A program made the translations under genes and the position numbers. A stretch of DNA of 64,000 bases, taken from NCBI RefSeq assembly GCF_017254835.1, contig NZ_JAFKCW010000002.1:496001-560000 (forward strand), read 5' to 3'. Shown here piece by piece: positions 45,459 to 54,086 of the stretch. The DNA is from Algoriphagus aestuariicola (GTDB lineage Bacteria; Bacteroidota; Bacteroidia; Cytophagales; Cyclobacteriaceae). The notes beneath the pieces are model-generated. The model searched no databases and was not told the DNA's origin. It saw only the letters and a list, made by a program, of their open reading frames with translations. Position 1 is the first letter of the stretch; each line of letters opens with the position of its first letter.

Positions 45459-46817
45459 CTAGCGACCAGCAAAGACCCTGATTTGCTCAGGCTCAAGTTG
45501 GTGGATAAACTGCCTCAGGACATAAAAGGTCTCAGGTACCTTCGGCACGACCTCTAGATCATCCGGATTTGGGAAATCATCCATTTTCAAATAGGAATAT
45601 CTACTGAGCATTCCCGCTTCGAAGTAGCAAAACGCCTTTTCCCCCTCCACCCTTCCGGGGAGACTCAGCATGAGATCCCTTTTGGATTCATGGATTAAGG
45701 TAAGGAATTCCTCCACTCGCAAATTGTAATCTCCGGGAACTTCTGAAGACTTGCAGGCGCCAAGACAAGTTTCGTCGTGAACGACCTCGCAGCTTACCCT
45801 CCTCAGTCCACATAGTTTCTGGCAAAGGCGATATGTTTCAATCCCGGATTTCAAAAACTGCATCGCTTCCTCGGAAGAAAAGAAGGTTTCGAGGGGAATG
45901 AGGTTCTTTGTCACCCTAGCTACCTGAAAGCGATAGTATCCCGAACCGTCTTGGTAGTGGAAAAGACCCCATAGTGTTTTCGGCAATTTCAAGGCGGAAT
46001 TATAGATAGGCCAAATCCGCTTGATCTCCAAAGTCTCGACCAGCAAAGCCATTACCTCGGATCCAGTCAGCTGCCATTGCAGGTCAGTGACTTCGCTTTT
46101 CAGCTGCTGCTTGAGCTGGGGCAAAACCCCTCCGGAAAAATGTCCCTTGAAGCGCTCCCGGATATTCAGAGCCTTGCCTACATAGATGATCTTGCCCTTG
46201 GCATTCAGCATGTAGTAGACGCCGCAGGCCTCCGGAATTTGACGGAACTTTGAGAGGGGAAAATTAGGAGGAAGAAATGCCTCGCCCGAATTCCTCTTCA
46301 TTGATGAAAAAACCACTTCCTGATTTTCCTTAATAATTCTGTCAAACAAAATTGCCGTCGCCCTTGCATCGCCCATAGCCCTGTGACGCGCCAGGATTGG
46401 GATTTTCTGGTTTTCACAAAGCCGTCCCAAACTGTAAGAGCTCAAACCAGGGAAGGCTTTGCGGGAAAGTCTCACGGTACATAGCTTTGGGGATTTTAGG
46501 TCTTTCCCGATTTTCAAAAATGCTTCTCGGATAAATCCGAAATCAAAATTGACTGAATGGGCGACGAAAACCCGTCCATTTAAAAGATCCCAAAGCTCCT
46601 CGCCGATCTCTTCAAAACTGGGAGCGTCGCTGACCATCTGGTTGTCAATCCCAGTAAGACCGGTGATGTAGGTTGGGATTGACTGTCCTGGATTGATCAA
46701 GGTCTGAAACTCACGGACTACCTGCTCCCCATCATGTATCAATACGGCGATTTCCGTGATCCCTCCCCCGGAGGGTGAGCCCCCGGTAGTTTCTATATCT
46801 ACTATGGCAAATTCCAT
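45459..46817 (-). CDS. DnaQ-like 3'-5' exonuclease fused to a GIY-YIG nuclease
   Basis: 452 aa. The N-terminal DEDDh exonuclease (about 1-165) has ExoI IVDIETTG with D7 and E9, ExoII VAHSVNFDFGF and ExoIII HRAMGDARAT. A GIY-YIG domain (about 198-275, GVYYML ... IIYVGKALNIRERFKGHF) follows, as in the N-terminal half of UvrC or in Cho. The C-terminal part has paired Cys residues (LCQKLCGLRRVSCEVVHDETCLGAC), also as in Cho-type proteins. Such DnaQ-Cho fusions probably act in nucleotide excision repair, with one domain nicking and the other trimming. The promoter box TACCTTTG lies just upstream, leaving a very short leader. Confidence 0.92.
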   Translation of the reverse strand: MEFAIVDIETTGGSPSGGGITEIAVLIHDGEQVVREFQTLINPGQSIPTYITGLTGIDNQMVSDAPSFEEIGEELWDLLNGRVFVAHSVNFDFGFIREAFLKIGKDLKSPKLCTVRLSRKAFPGLSSYSLGRLCENQKIPILARHRAMGDARATAILFDRIIKENQEVVFSSMKRNSGEAFLPPNFPLSKFRQIPEACGVYYMLNAKGKIIYVGKALNIRERFKGHFSGGVLPQLKQQLKSEVTDLQWQLTGSEVMALLVETLEIKRIWPIYNSALKLPKTLWGLFHYQDGSGYYRFQVARVTKNLIPLETFFSSEEAMQFLKSGIETYRLCQKLCGLRRVSCEVVHDETCLGACKSSEVPGDYNLRVEEFLTLIHESKRDLMLSLPGRVEGEKAFCYFEAGMLSRYSYLKMDDFPNPDDLEVVPKVPETFYVLRQFIHQLEPEQIRVFAGR

Positions 46818-46828
46818 TTCCTAAGGTC

Positions 46829-46836
46829 CAAAGGTA
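46829..46836 (-). promoter_or_regulatory. -7 promoter box for the DnaQ/GIY-YIG gene
   Basis: TACCTTTG on the minus strand, an exact TAnnTTTG match, ending 12 nt before the ATG; the transcript would be almost leaderless. The same octamer precedes the FAD dehydrogenase at 49901. Confidence 0.5.
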
Positions 46837-47049
46837 AGTCGATTGACCGGCATAGCAGAATCCCTGACGCAAAATGACAGATCGAAGTTCCAAACGAAAA
46901 TGCAGCCCAGTAAACAAAAGTTTCCCAAACAACTTTTCGTGAAATCGTTTGCGTAGTTTATCCACCGCATCCCATGCTTTCCTGCCCAAATCAGGACGGC
47001 ACCTTCTGCGATTTCGTTATTTTTCGGGATAAGTTAAATAGAACAGGTT

Positions 47050-48255
47050 TTGGAAAGAAGACAGTTTATCAAGTCTGCCGGTTTGGCTACTGCGGTTTTG
47101 GGAAGTTCGGGACTTTGGAGTATTGCCAAGCCCGCCAATCAAAAATTCAAGGTTGGTATCATCGGTTTTGGGGATAGGGGTTCGGGAATCTACAACACCA
47201 TCACCAAGCTTTCAGACAAATTTGAAGTCATTGGCATTTGCGATGAGCTGGATTTCCGACTGGAAAATGCCAAAAAAGCCAGTGCGGGCAAAGCGATCGT
47301 CTACTACAAAGACTACCGAAAATTGCTCGAAGATAGGAATGTTGATGTAGTCATTATTGCGACTCCTCTCTACCTTCATTACCAGCACGGAAAAGCTACG
47401 CTGGAGGCAGGAAAACATCTTTTCTTGGAAAAGACGATGACTTTCCAAGTCGACCAAGCCTTGGATCTGGTGAAGATCTCACATAGCTACCCCAAACAGA
47501 TTGTCCAAATCGGCCACCAATACCGCTATTCTCCCCTTTATTTCAAAGTCAAGGACTATATCCAAAAAGGCTATCTGGGCAAGGTGACTTCAATAGATGC
47601 ACGATGGGATCGCAACTGGAACTGGCGTCGGCCTGTGCATGACCCGGCCCTCGAGCGAAAAATCAACTGGAGAATGTACAAAGACTACTCTGGCGGACTC
47701 GTAGCTGAGTTGCTTTCCCACCAGATGGACTTCATCCATTGGGCATTTGAGACCAATCCCAGCACGCTATTCAGCACTGGCGGCATTGATTTTTACCAAG
47801 ATGGACGGGAGACCTTTGATAATGTGCAGTTGACTGTACGGTACGAAGATCAGGGAATGGTCGGGAATTTTGGCGCTACCTGCGCAAATCAGCACGAAGG
47901 TTATTCCTTTAAGATCAAAGGCTCCAAGGGCATGATAAACTTGCTGACCAACGAGGGGATGTTTTATCCTGAGCCTCAGACTAGGCAAGAGTTAGAAGAA
48001 GTGGACGGGGTAAGCGGTGCTACTCCACTGATCTGGGCAAGCGACAAAAAGGGAATCCAACTCACCGAGGAGCCAACGAAAGACGGAACTATCTATGCAC
48101 TAGAGGCATATTTTGAGTCTCTCTCCAAAGCAACAAAACCCGAATCCAACGTGGCTACCGGCGGAAAAACGGCAATATCCGTGGCATTGGCCAATGAGTC
48201 ACTCTACTCCGGCGAGATCAAAAACTGGAAACCGGAATACAATATCGGTGAGTAA
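47050..48255 (+). CDS. Gfo/Idh/MocA family oxidoreductase with Tat leader and TTG start
   Basis: 401 aa. The only in-frame start near the N-terminus is TTG at 47050; an in-frame stop lies at 47035. The leader is twin-arginine type (ERRQFIKSAGLATAVLGSSG), so the protein should be exported folded with its cofactor. The Rossmann domain begins KVGIIGFGDRGSG, the EKP-type catalytic region is FLEKTMTF, and the C-terminal alpha/beta domain follows (WRMYKDYSGGLVAELLSHQMDFIHWAF). Family members oxidise or reduce sugars and inositols with NAD(P); exported members in Bacteroidota are often glycosidases or oxidoreductases acting on polysaccharide products. Single gene. Confidence 0.88.
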   Translation: MERRQFIKSAGLATAVLGSSGLWSIAKPANQKFKVGIIGFGDRGSGIYNTITKLSDKFEVIGICDELDFRLENAKKASAGKAIVYYKDYRKLLEDRNVDVVIIATPLYLHYQHGKATLEAGKHLFLEKTMTFQVDQALDLVKISHSYPKQIVQIGHQYRYSPLYFKVKDYIQKGYLGKVTSIDARWDRNWNWRRPVHDPALERKINWRMYKDYSGGLVAELLSHQMDFIHWAFETNPSTLFSTGGIDFYQDGRETFDNVQLTVRYEDQGMVGNFGATCANQHEGYSFKIKGSKGMINLLTNEGMFYPEPQTRQELEEVDGVSGATPLIWASDKKGIQLTEEPTKDGTIYALEAYFESLSKATKPESNVATGGKTAISVALANESLYSGEIKNWKPEYNIGE

Positions 48256-48314
48256 TAGTTGGAGGCAAGTAGAGCTGATTAGTCCGAGGCGAGATCTATG
48301 GGTTTGACTTTGCT

Positions 48315-49901
48315 TTAGACCTTTGATTTGGCATATGCCTCAATGAGTTTCTCCGCGCAACGCTCTCCGTCCATCGCCGCGGAGACAATCCCTCCTGCGT
48401 AGCCGGCGCCTTCTCCGCAAGGGTAAAGTCTTTTGATCTGCGGATGCTCGAAAGTCTCTCTATCTCTCGGAATTCGGACCGGTGAGGAAGTTCGGCTCTC
48501 GACACCGATTAGCTGGGCATCATTGGTGAAATAGCCTTTCATTTTTTGACCAAAAGCCTTAAATGCCATGGCCAATCGAGCCGAGATGAAACCAGGAAGC
48601 ACATCCCTCATGTCTACCGACTTCAATCCTGGCTGGTAAGACGTATCCAAAAGCGACGCACTTACCTTACCATTTACAAAATCCACCATCCTCTGAGCCG
48701 GGGCAACTTGGGTTTTGCCGCCGAGCTCCCATGCTTTCTTTTCCACATCGGCCTGGAAGTTCATAGCTGCAAGCGATCCGTACTTTTGATATTCCGGCAG
48801 GTCTTCCAATTCTACGGAGACAACCATTCCGGAATTGGCAAATTTACTGTCGCGGCGACTCGGACTCATCCCGTTCACTACCAATTCTCCAGGAGCGGTG
48901 GCAGCCGGGACGATAAATCCCCCTGGGCACATACAGAAGCTAAAAACGCCCCTTTGCTTTCCCCGGAAATCCGTCTGCTGAACAAGTGAATAAGAAGACG
49001 CCGGCAAATAGGGTCCCCTATCCAAATCACAATGATACTGAATCCGGTCGATGAGATTTTGGCTGTGCTCTATTCTCACTCCCAATGCAAAGGGCTTGGC
49101 TTCGACCAGAATCTTTCTGCGGTCCAAGAGATGAAAAATATCCCTAGCCGAGTGCCCCGTTGCCAAAATCACCCCCAAACCTTTAATCTGGTCTCCTTGC
49201 TGGGTGACTACACCACAGAGCTCACCTCCTTCCAAAATGAAATCTTCGACACGCGTCTCAAAGAGAATTTCCCCGCCTGCTTCCAGGATACTCTCCCGAA
49301 GCTTGGCGACTAAAACGGGCAATTTATTGGTTCCAATATGGGGGTGCGCGTCGACTAAAATCTCCTCCGTTGCTCCATGAGCAACCAAAATTTCCATAAT
49401 CCTCCGAATGTCCCCCCTCTTCTTGGAGCGGGTGTATAGTTTGCCGTCGGAATAGGTACCGGCACCGCCTTCTCCAAAGCAGTAGTTTGAATCCGGATTT
49501 ACGATTCCTTCCTTGTTGATGGCGGCGAGGTCTCTGCGTCGGGTTCTGACATCTTTTCCCCTTTCGATTACAATGGGCTTAATGCCCAACTCAATCGCCC
49601 TCAGTGCGGCAAAAAGGCCTGCCGGCCCAGCACCAACGACTATCAGTGGATCAGCAGTCCTTACATTCGGGTACTCAGAAAAATGATCCAAAAGGGAGCC
49701 CGGCTTCTCGTTTAAAAACAGCTCAGCCTCAACATTCACTTTGACACGACGTCCCCGGGCATCGATAGACCTTTTGGTCTGTCTGGCAAATGCATTTTCA
49801 GTATCAGACGTCAGGCCGGAAGCTTTGAGTACGGCTAGTTTAAAACTGTCCGGGTTATAGGCCTCTTCGGGACTCAGTTGGAGGGTAAGTGTCTTTTTCA
49901 T
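48315..49901 (-). CDS. FAD-dependent oxidoreductase (NAD(P)/FAD dehydrogenase family)
   Basis: 528 aa from the ATG at 49901; an in-frame extension to 49946 would overlap its promoter. After about 75 N-terminal residues with a ferredoxin-like pattern, the FAD motif VVGAGPAGLFAALRAIELG appears (about 87-105), followed by the signatures of the COG2509 group: YCFGEGGAGTYSDGKLYTR and HIGTNKLP. The end has PCGEGAGYAGGIVSAAMDG. These enzymes are uncharacterised FAD dehydrogenases present in most bacteria. Cytoplasmic. Single gene with a clean -7 box and a terminator-bounded upstream neighbour. Confidence 0.88.
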   Translation of the reverse strand: MKKTLTLQLSPEEAYNPDSFKLAVLKASGLTSDTENAFARQTKRSIDARGRRVKVNVEAELFLNEKPGSLLDHFSEYPNVRTADPLIVVGAGPAGLFAALRAIELGIKPIVIERGKDVRTRRRDLAAINKEGIVNPDSNYCFGEGGAGTYSDGKLYTRSKKRGDIRRIMEILVAHGATEEILVDAHPHIGTNKLPVLVAKLRESILEAGGEILFETRVEDFILEGGELCGVVTQQGDQIKGLGVILATGHSARDIFHLLDRRKILVEAKPFALGVRIEHSQNLIDRIQYHCDLDRGPYLPASSYSLVQQTDFRGKQRGVFSFCMCPGGFIVPAATAPGELVVNGMSPSRRDSKFANSGMVVSVELEDLPEYQKYGSLAAMNFQADVEKKAWELGGKTQVAPAQRMVDFVNGKVSASLLDTSYQPGLKSVDMRDVLPGFISARLAMAFKAFGQKMKGYFTNDAQLIGVESRTSSPVRIPRDRETFEHPQIKRLYPCGEGAGYAGGIVSAAMDGERCAEKLIEAYAKSKV

Positions 49902-49928
49902 GGTAAGGTTTTTATCCTTAAATCCCCG

Positions 49929-49936
49929 CAAAGGTA
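49929..49936 (-). promoter_or_regulatory. -7 promoter box for the FAD dehydrogenase
   Basis: TACCTTTG on the minus strand, an exact consensus match, 28 nt before the ATG. No -33 partner seen. Confidence 0.5.
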
Positions 49937-49965
49937 CAAAGGGCAAAGAAAGTTTGGGAAATAAA

Positions 49966-49989
49966 AAAGCCGTCTTAAAAAACGGCTTT
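49966..49989 (-). terminator. Terminator at the end of the glycan sugar operon
   Basis: Perfect 8-bp stem AAAGCCGT / ACGGCTTT followed on the minus strand by a T tract; it ends the transcript of the dehydratase gene 50012-51922. Confidence 0.75.
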
Positions 49990-50011
49990 GAATGGCTAGT
50001 ATGTAACGCTG

Positions 50012-51922
50012 TCAGTTCATCCGGTCCAAAACCTCAAACCGAGAAGAATTGGAAATAAATTCGGGGACTAGGGCTTTCAAATGTCTGACAAGGTCCGTTT
50101 CGTTGTTCTTGCCGATCAGCTCTTGGAAAAACTCAATCTGTCCGTCGATTCTATGATAGGAAGAAGGTGATACTTGGGCGATTTTGATTTTGGGATGATG
50201 GGTAATCTTCACGGTTTCAAAATCATTCAAGAGTTCTTCGAAAAGCTTTTCCCCTTCTCTCAAGCCGCTGAAATTGATTTTGATGTCGACATCCACCTTT
50301 TTGCCGGAGAGCTGTATCATCTTCTTCGCCAAATCCAGGATTTTCACGGGTTCCCCCATGTCGAAGACGTAGATCTCCCCCCCTTCACCCATTACTCCAG
50401 CTTCCAATACCAACTGGCAAGCTTCCGGAATGGTCATGAAATAGCGGGTTATCTCTGGGTGTGTAACGGTAATCGGCCCCCCATTCATGATTTGCTTTTT
50501 GAAAAGTGGAATTACGGATCCATTTGAGCCCAGCACGTTTCCAAATCGCGTGGTGATAAATCTAGTATGTATCTTTTTGTGATGGGTATCCAAATATTGG
50601 TTCAAGGCTTGCACGTACATCTCCGCGGCTCTCTTGCTGGCTCCCATTACATTGGTGGGGTTCACCGCTTTGTCCGTGGACACAAAGACAAACTTCTCGA
50701 CCTGGGCTAACACGGATAGGTCCGCCAAAATCTTGGTGCCAATTACATTGGATAAAATCGCCTCTTCGGGATAATTCTCCATCATCGGCACATGCTTATA
50801 AGCAGCGGCATGAAAGACCACACCAGGCTTGAATTCCCGGAATACCTCTTTCATCTTTTTCTTGTTCCTTACGTCGCCTAAAATCACCTTAATCGAACAA
50901 TCCGGATGATGTTCCTTAAACTCCTGCTCTATATCATAAAGCGGAGATTCGGCAATATCAAGCATGACGATCAGCTTAGGGTGGTAGTGGGAAATCTGCC
51001 TACAAAGCTCCGATCCTATGGACCCAGCCGCGCCCGTCACCAGCACTACTTTCCCCTTTAAGTCCTCCTCAATCCTCGGGTTATCCAATAAGATCTGTTC
51101 TCTACTCAAGAGGTCTTCAATCTTAATTTCACGTATGGCTCCGGCGGTAAGCCCCCCATTGATCCACTGGTCCACAGGCGGCACCATGGACACCGAAACG
51201 TTAAGCCGAAGGCATTCGTCGATGATGTCGTTTTTTCTTGAGACAGAAAGATCCCTCACACTGATGATCAGATCGGTGACTCCATAGAGATTTACGAGCT
51301 TTTCCAAGTCATTCAAGCCTTTGTAAATCCGCTTTCCGTCGATGTTCTTGCCTTCTTTTTTTGAGTCATCATCCAAAAACGCGACGATATTCATCTGGCT
51401 CTTGCTGTCCTTTTTAATTGCGCTTTGTGCGATTATTCCCGCCTCGCCTGCACCGAAGATGACACCATGCCGAAGCTCACGCTCCGCGAATCCGTTTTTG
51501 ATGTAAACAAAAAGCTCCTTTACGAGCAAGCGATAAAAAATCAGCATAAACATCGCCGACAAACTGGCTATGACCAGAACAGAGGTCGGAAGAAGAAATC
51601 TATCGTTTAGAAGGTTCCCATTGAAAAAATTGAGAAAGAGCAACAGGATGAAATTGGCGAGAACGGTCTTGAAAATGTTCGAACCATCACGGAAGCCTGT
51701 GTGTCTTACGATTCCCTCATAGCTTCGGGTATTCTGCATGACCAGAAGTCCCCCTACCATAAAAGTGAAGCTTCCGGCGAAAGCGTCGTATTGTTCGATT
51801 AGCTCCAATTCGAAATTGAACCTGACCAAATAGCCGAATAGCGCACACTGAAAAAGAATCAGTGAGTCTAGGGTGGCAATGATCCATCTTGGAAGGATCT
51901 TGAGGCCGGACAAAAAATTCAT
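50012..51922 (-). CDS. Membrane-bound UDP-sugar 4,6-dehydratase (WbpM/PglF-like)
   Basis: 636 aa. Four N-terminal membrane helices (about 10-115), a first Rossmann-like CoA-binding domain (about 140-270), then a large extended-SDR domain with the NAD motif VTGAAGSIGSE (about 293-303). The active site is the S-M-K type typical of WbpM/PglF: STDKAVNPTNVMGASK, with Met where short SDRs have Tyr. The enzyme converts UDP-GlcNAc to UDP-2-acetamido-2,6-dideoxy-4-keto-hexose at the inner membrane. It works with the aminotransferase and phosphoglycosyl transferase encoded just upstream. A 286-bp AT-rich gap separates them, so it may have its own promoter. Its activity is well supported by family; the final sugar is not known. 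Confidence 0.92.
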   Translation of the reverse strand: MNFLSGLKILPRWIIATLDSLILFQCALFGYLVRFNFELELIEQYDAFAGSFTFMVGGLLVMQNTRSYEGIVRHTGFRDGSNIFKTVLANFILLLFLNFFNGNLLNDRFLLPTSVLVIASLSAMFMLIFYRLLVKELFVYIKNGFAERELRHGVIFGAGEAGIIAQSAIKKDSKSQMNIVAFLDDDSKKEGKNIDGKRIYKGLNDLEKLVNLYGVTDLIISVRDLSVSRKNDIIDECLRLNVSVSMVPPVDQWINGGLTAGAIREIKIEDLLSREQILLDNPRIEEDLKGKVVLVTGAAGSIGSELCRQISHYHPKLIVMLDIAESPLYDIEQEFKEHHPDCSIKVILGDVRNKKKMKEVFREFKPGVVFHAAAYKHVPMMENYPEEAILSNVIGTKILADLSVLAQVEKFVFVSTDKAVNPTNVMGASKRAAEMYVQALNQYLDTHHKKIHTRFITTRFGNVLGSNGSVIPLFKKQIMNGGPITVTHPEITRYFMTIPEACQLVLEAGVMGEGGEIYVFDMGEPVKILDLAKKMIQLSGKKVDVDIKINFSGLREGEKLFEELLNDFETVKITHHPKIKIAQVSPSSYHRIDGQIEFFQELIGKNNETDLVRHLKALVPEFISNSSRFEVLDRMN

Positions 51923-52208
51923 AGTAGAGATAGTTTCAAATAGCCAAAAACGGTTGCGCCCACTATTAAATCATTTTTTCCAGCCGCAAAGTAAACAGTT
52001 TTTTTAATTTCCCCCACTTTTCTACACTTTTCGACAGTGCTTGGAGCTCGCAATACTTATGCCTAAAAATCACCACATTTTTTCTGTATGTTTTTAGCAT
52101 ATTTTTTAGGAAAGCTTTCTCGAAAAATCAAAAAAATGAACACAATCAAAATATATTCGATTGATTATCAGTTGATTAATATTAACTCATCACAAAATTT
52201 CTCACTAT

Positions 52209-52817
52209 TTAGTTTGTCCCATTAAATTTTCCTACTGTCGCCTGCCCCTGTTGACTGACACCTTTACCCCGCAGCACGTTCCACAGGGTCTGAAACAATA
52301 TCTTCAGGTCCAATCCAAGTGACACCTTTTCTACATATTGGATATCATAGTCGAACTTCTGTCTCCAAGAGATCGTGTTACGCCCATTGATTTGGGCTAA
52401 TCCAGTGACCCCCGGTCTGACCTCATGCCGTCTTTTCTGCGCAGAACTGTAGAGCTCCAAATATTCGGGAAGAAGCGGCCGCGGTCCGACCAAGCTCATA
52501 TCCCCTTTCAATACATTGATCAGCTGCGGTATTTCATCTAGCGAGGTCATTCTTACAAATTTGCCAAGCCAGGTAATCCGCATTCCATCAGATAGCAAGA
52601 TTCCGTCTTCCGCCCTCCGGTCGTTCATGGTTTTGAATTTCAGGATCTGAAATAGGACAGCATCTTTACCCGGTCTCTTTTGCAAGAAAAAAGGGGACCC
52701 TTGAAAGTGAACGGATAGAACCAAAAAAAGGAATAGAAAGACGGGCGAAAATACAATAAGCATCAATGAGGAAAGGAAGAGGTCCAAACCCCTTTTTCCG
52801 TAATCCCTGTAAACCAC
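52209..52817 (-). CDS. Sugar transferase, PglC-like phosphoglycosyl transferase
   Basis: 202 aa, the short monotopic form with one re-entrant N-terminal helix (LFLSSLMLIVFSPVFLFLFLVL). The family core follows: PFFLQKRPGKD, FKTM, SLDEIPQLINVLKGDMSLVGPRPLLPEY, and RPGVTGLAQINGRN. The Asp-Glu pair in SLDEIPQ is catalytic. It transfers a sugar 1-phosphate from a UDP-sugar (with this neighbourhood, probably a diamino- or amino-deoxysugar) to undecaprenyl phosphate, starting glycan assembly on the cytoplasmic face. Separated by one base from the stop of the DegT aminotransferase. Confidence 0.92.
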   Translation of the reverse strand: MVYRDYGKRGLDLFLSSLMLIVFSPVFLFLFLVLSVHFQGSPFFLQKRPGKDAVLFQILKFKTMNDRRAEDGILLSDGMRITWLGKFVRMTSLDEIPQLINVLKGDMSLVGPRPLLPEYLELYSSAQKRRHEVRPGVTGLAQINGRNTISWRQKFDYDIQYVEKVSLGLDLKILFQTLWNVLRGKGVSQQGQATVGKFNGTN

Positions 52818-52818
52818 T

Positions 52819-53955
52819 TCACAAAACTTTACTCAGCGTTTTCTCAAAGACACGGACAACCTTTTTCTGGTCCTCATGGCTGAGGTTTTCTGAACTTGGC
52901 AAGCAAATGCCACTTAGAAAAAGCTTTTCGGAAACCCGTCCTCCGTAGAAACGAGCGCCTCTAAATACCGGCTGAAGATGCAATGGTTTCCATAAAAAAC
53001 GGGTTTCAATACCCTCTCGGAATAGCTTTACCCGCAACTTATCGTTTGAAAATCCGGTTTTCTTTTCATCTATCAGGATGGTACTCAGCCAAAAATTAGA
53101 AGCGGACTCCGCAAGTTCCGGCTGAAATTCAATACCAGGAAAACCTTCCAAAAGTGTTCTGTACAGCTGATTCACGGCCCTTCGCTTAGATACGCATTCA
53201 TCCAGCTTTTCCAGCTGGGCGAGGCCAATTCCAGCAGCCATATTATTCATCCTATAGTTGTATCCGATCTCCAGATGCTGATAGTATGGCAAGTCTTCTC
53301 TTGCTTGGGTGGAAAGGTACTTGCCTTTTTCAACAATACTCACGTCGTTAGAAAGCAGGGCGCCACCGCCTCCGGTGGTAATAATCTTGTTCCCATTAAA
53401 GGAAAACACACCGATTCTGCCAAAGGAGCCACAGCTCCTCCCCATGTAGGTACTGCCAACTGCCTCTGCGGCGTCCTCCAACACCGGAATATCGTATCTC
53501 TCAGAGATTTCCAGGATTTCCTTCATCTTGGCAGGCATTCCAAACAAATGAACCACGACAATAGCCTTTGGTTTCTTGCCTTGGGATATTCTGCTTAAAA
53601 TAGCATCCTCCAATAATTCAGGAGACATATTCCAGGTATCGGTTTCACTATCCACAAAAACCGGAGTCGCTCCCAAATAGACAATGGGATTGGCTGAGGC
53701 ACAAAAAGTAAAAGATTGGCAAATCACCTCATCTCCCGACTGCACTCCCAAAAGAATCAAAGCCAGATGTAGGGCGGAAGTTCCAGAGTTTAGCGCGACG
53801 GCCTGATGGGATCTTATTTTCCAGCTAAGCTTTTTCTCAAACTTCTCTATAAACTCACCATTCGTCGCTAACAGGCCAGAGCCTATCACCTGTTGCATAT
53901 AATGGCTTTCATTACCGTCAAAAACAGGAGAGGAAAGAGGAAGAATATAAGCCAT
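52819..53955 (-). CDS. DegT/DnrJ/EryC1/StrS aminotransferase (UDP-4-keto sugar aminotransferase)
   Basis: 378 aa from the ATG at 53955; an in-frame start 22 codons upstream adds residues unlike the family. The PLP lysine K190 is in FSFNGNKIITTGGGG, the N-terminus has LPLSSPVFDGNESHYM, and the Asp/His pair and LEDAAEAVGST fit the family. PglE-type enzymes aminate the UDP-4-keto-6-deoxy product of the PglF/WbpM dehydratase with Glu as donor. It sits one base before the PglC-like transferase, giving a sugar-nucleotide module of dehydratase, aminotransferase and transferase. No acetyltransferase (PglD) is beside it. Confidence 0.92.
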   Translation of the reverse strand: MAYILPLSSPVFDGNESHYMQQVIGSGLLATNGEFIEKFEKKLSWKIRSHQAVALNSGTSALHLALILLGVQSGDEVICQSFTFCASANPIVYLGATPVFVDSETDTWNMSPELLEDAILSRISQGKKPKAIVVVHLFGMPAKMKEILEISERYDIPVLEDAAEAVGSTYMGRSCGSFGRIGVFSFNGNKIITTGGGGALLSNDVSIVEKGKYLSTQAREDLPYYQHLEIGYNYRMNNMAAGIGLAQLEKLDECVSKRRAVNQLYRTLLEGFPGIEFQPELAESASNFWLSTILIDEKKTGFSNDKLRVKLFREGIETRFLWKPLHLQPVFRGARFYGGRVSEKLFLSGICLPSSENLSHEDQKKVVRVFEKTLSKVL

Positions 53956-54040
53956 TGAATTTTGGGTGAAATTTAGACTTGGATAAACATAACTCTTTAA
54001 ATGCAAAAAGCAAACCACCAAGCGAGGCCCAAAAATAAAA

Positions 54041-54065
54041 AAAGTCCTACGACGGACTTTTTTTT
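54041..54065 (-). terminator. Terminator between the WecA-like gene and the aminotransferase gene
   Basis: Stem AAAGTCC / GGACTTT with a 6-nt loop and strong A/T tracts on both sides. It separates the WecA-like unit from the downstream dehydratase/aminotransferase/transferase unit. Confidence 0.75.
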
Positions 54066-54086
54066 ATCATTTTTTGCGGCAAAGGG

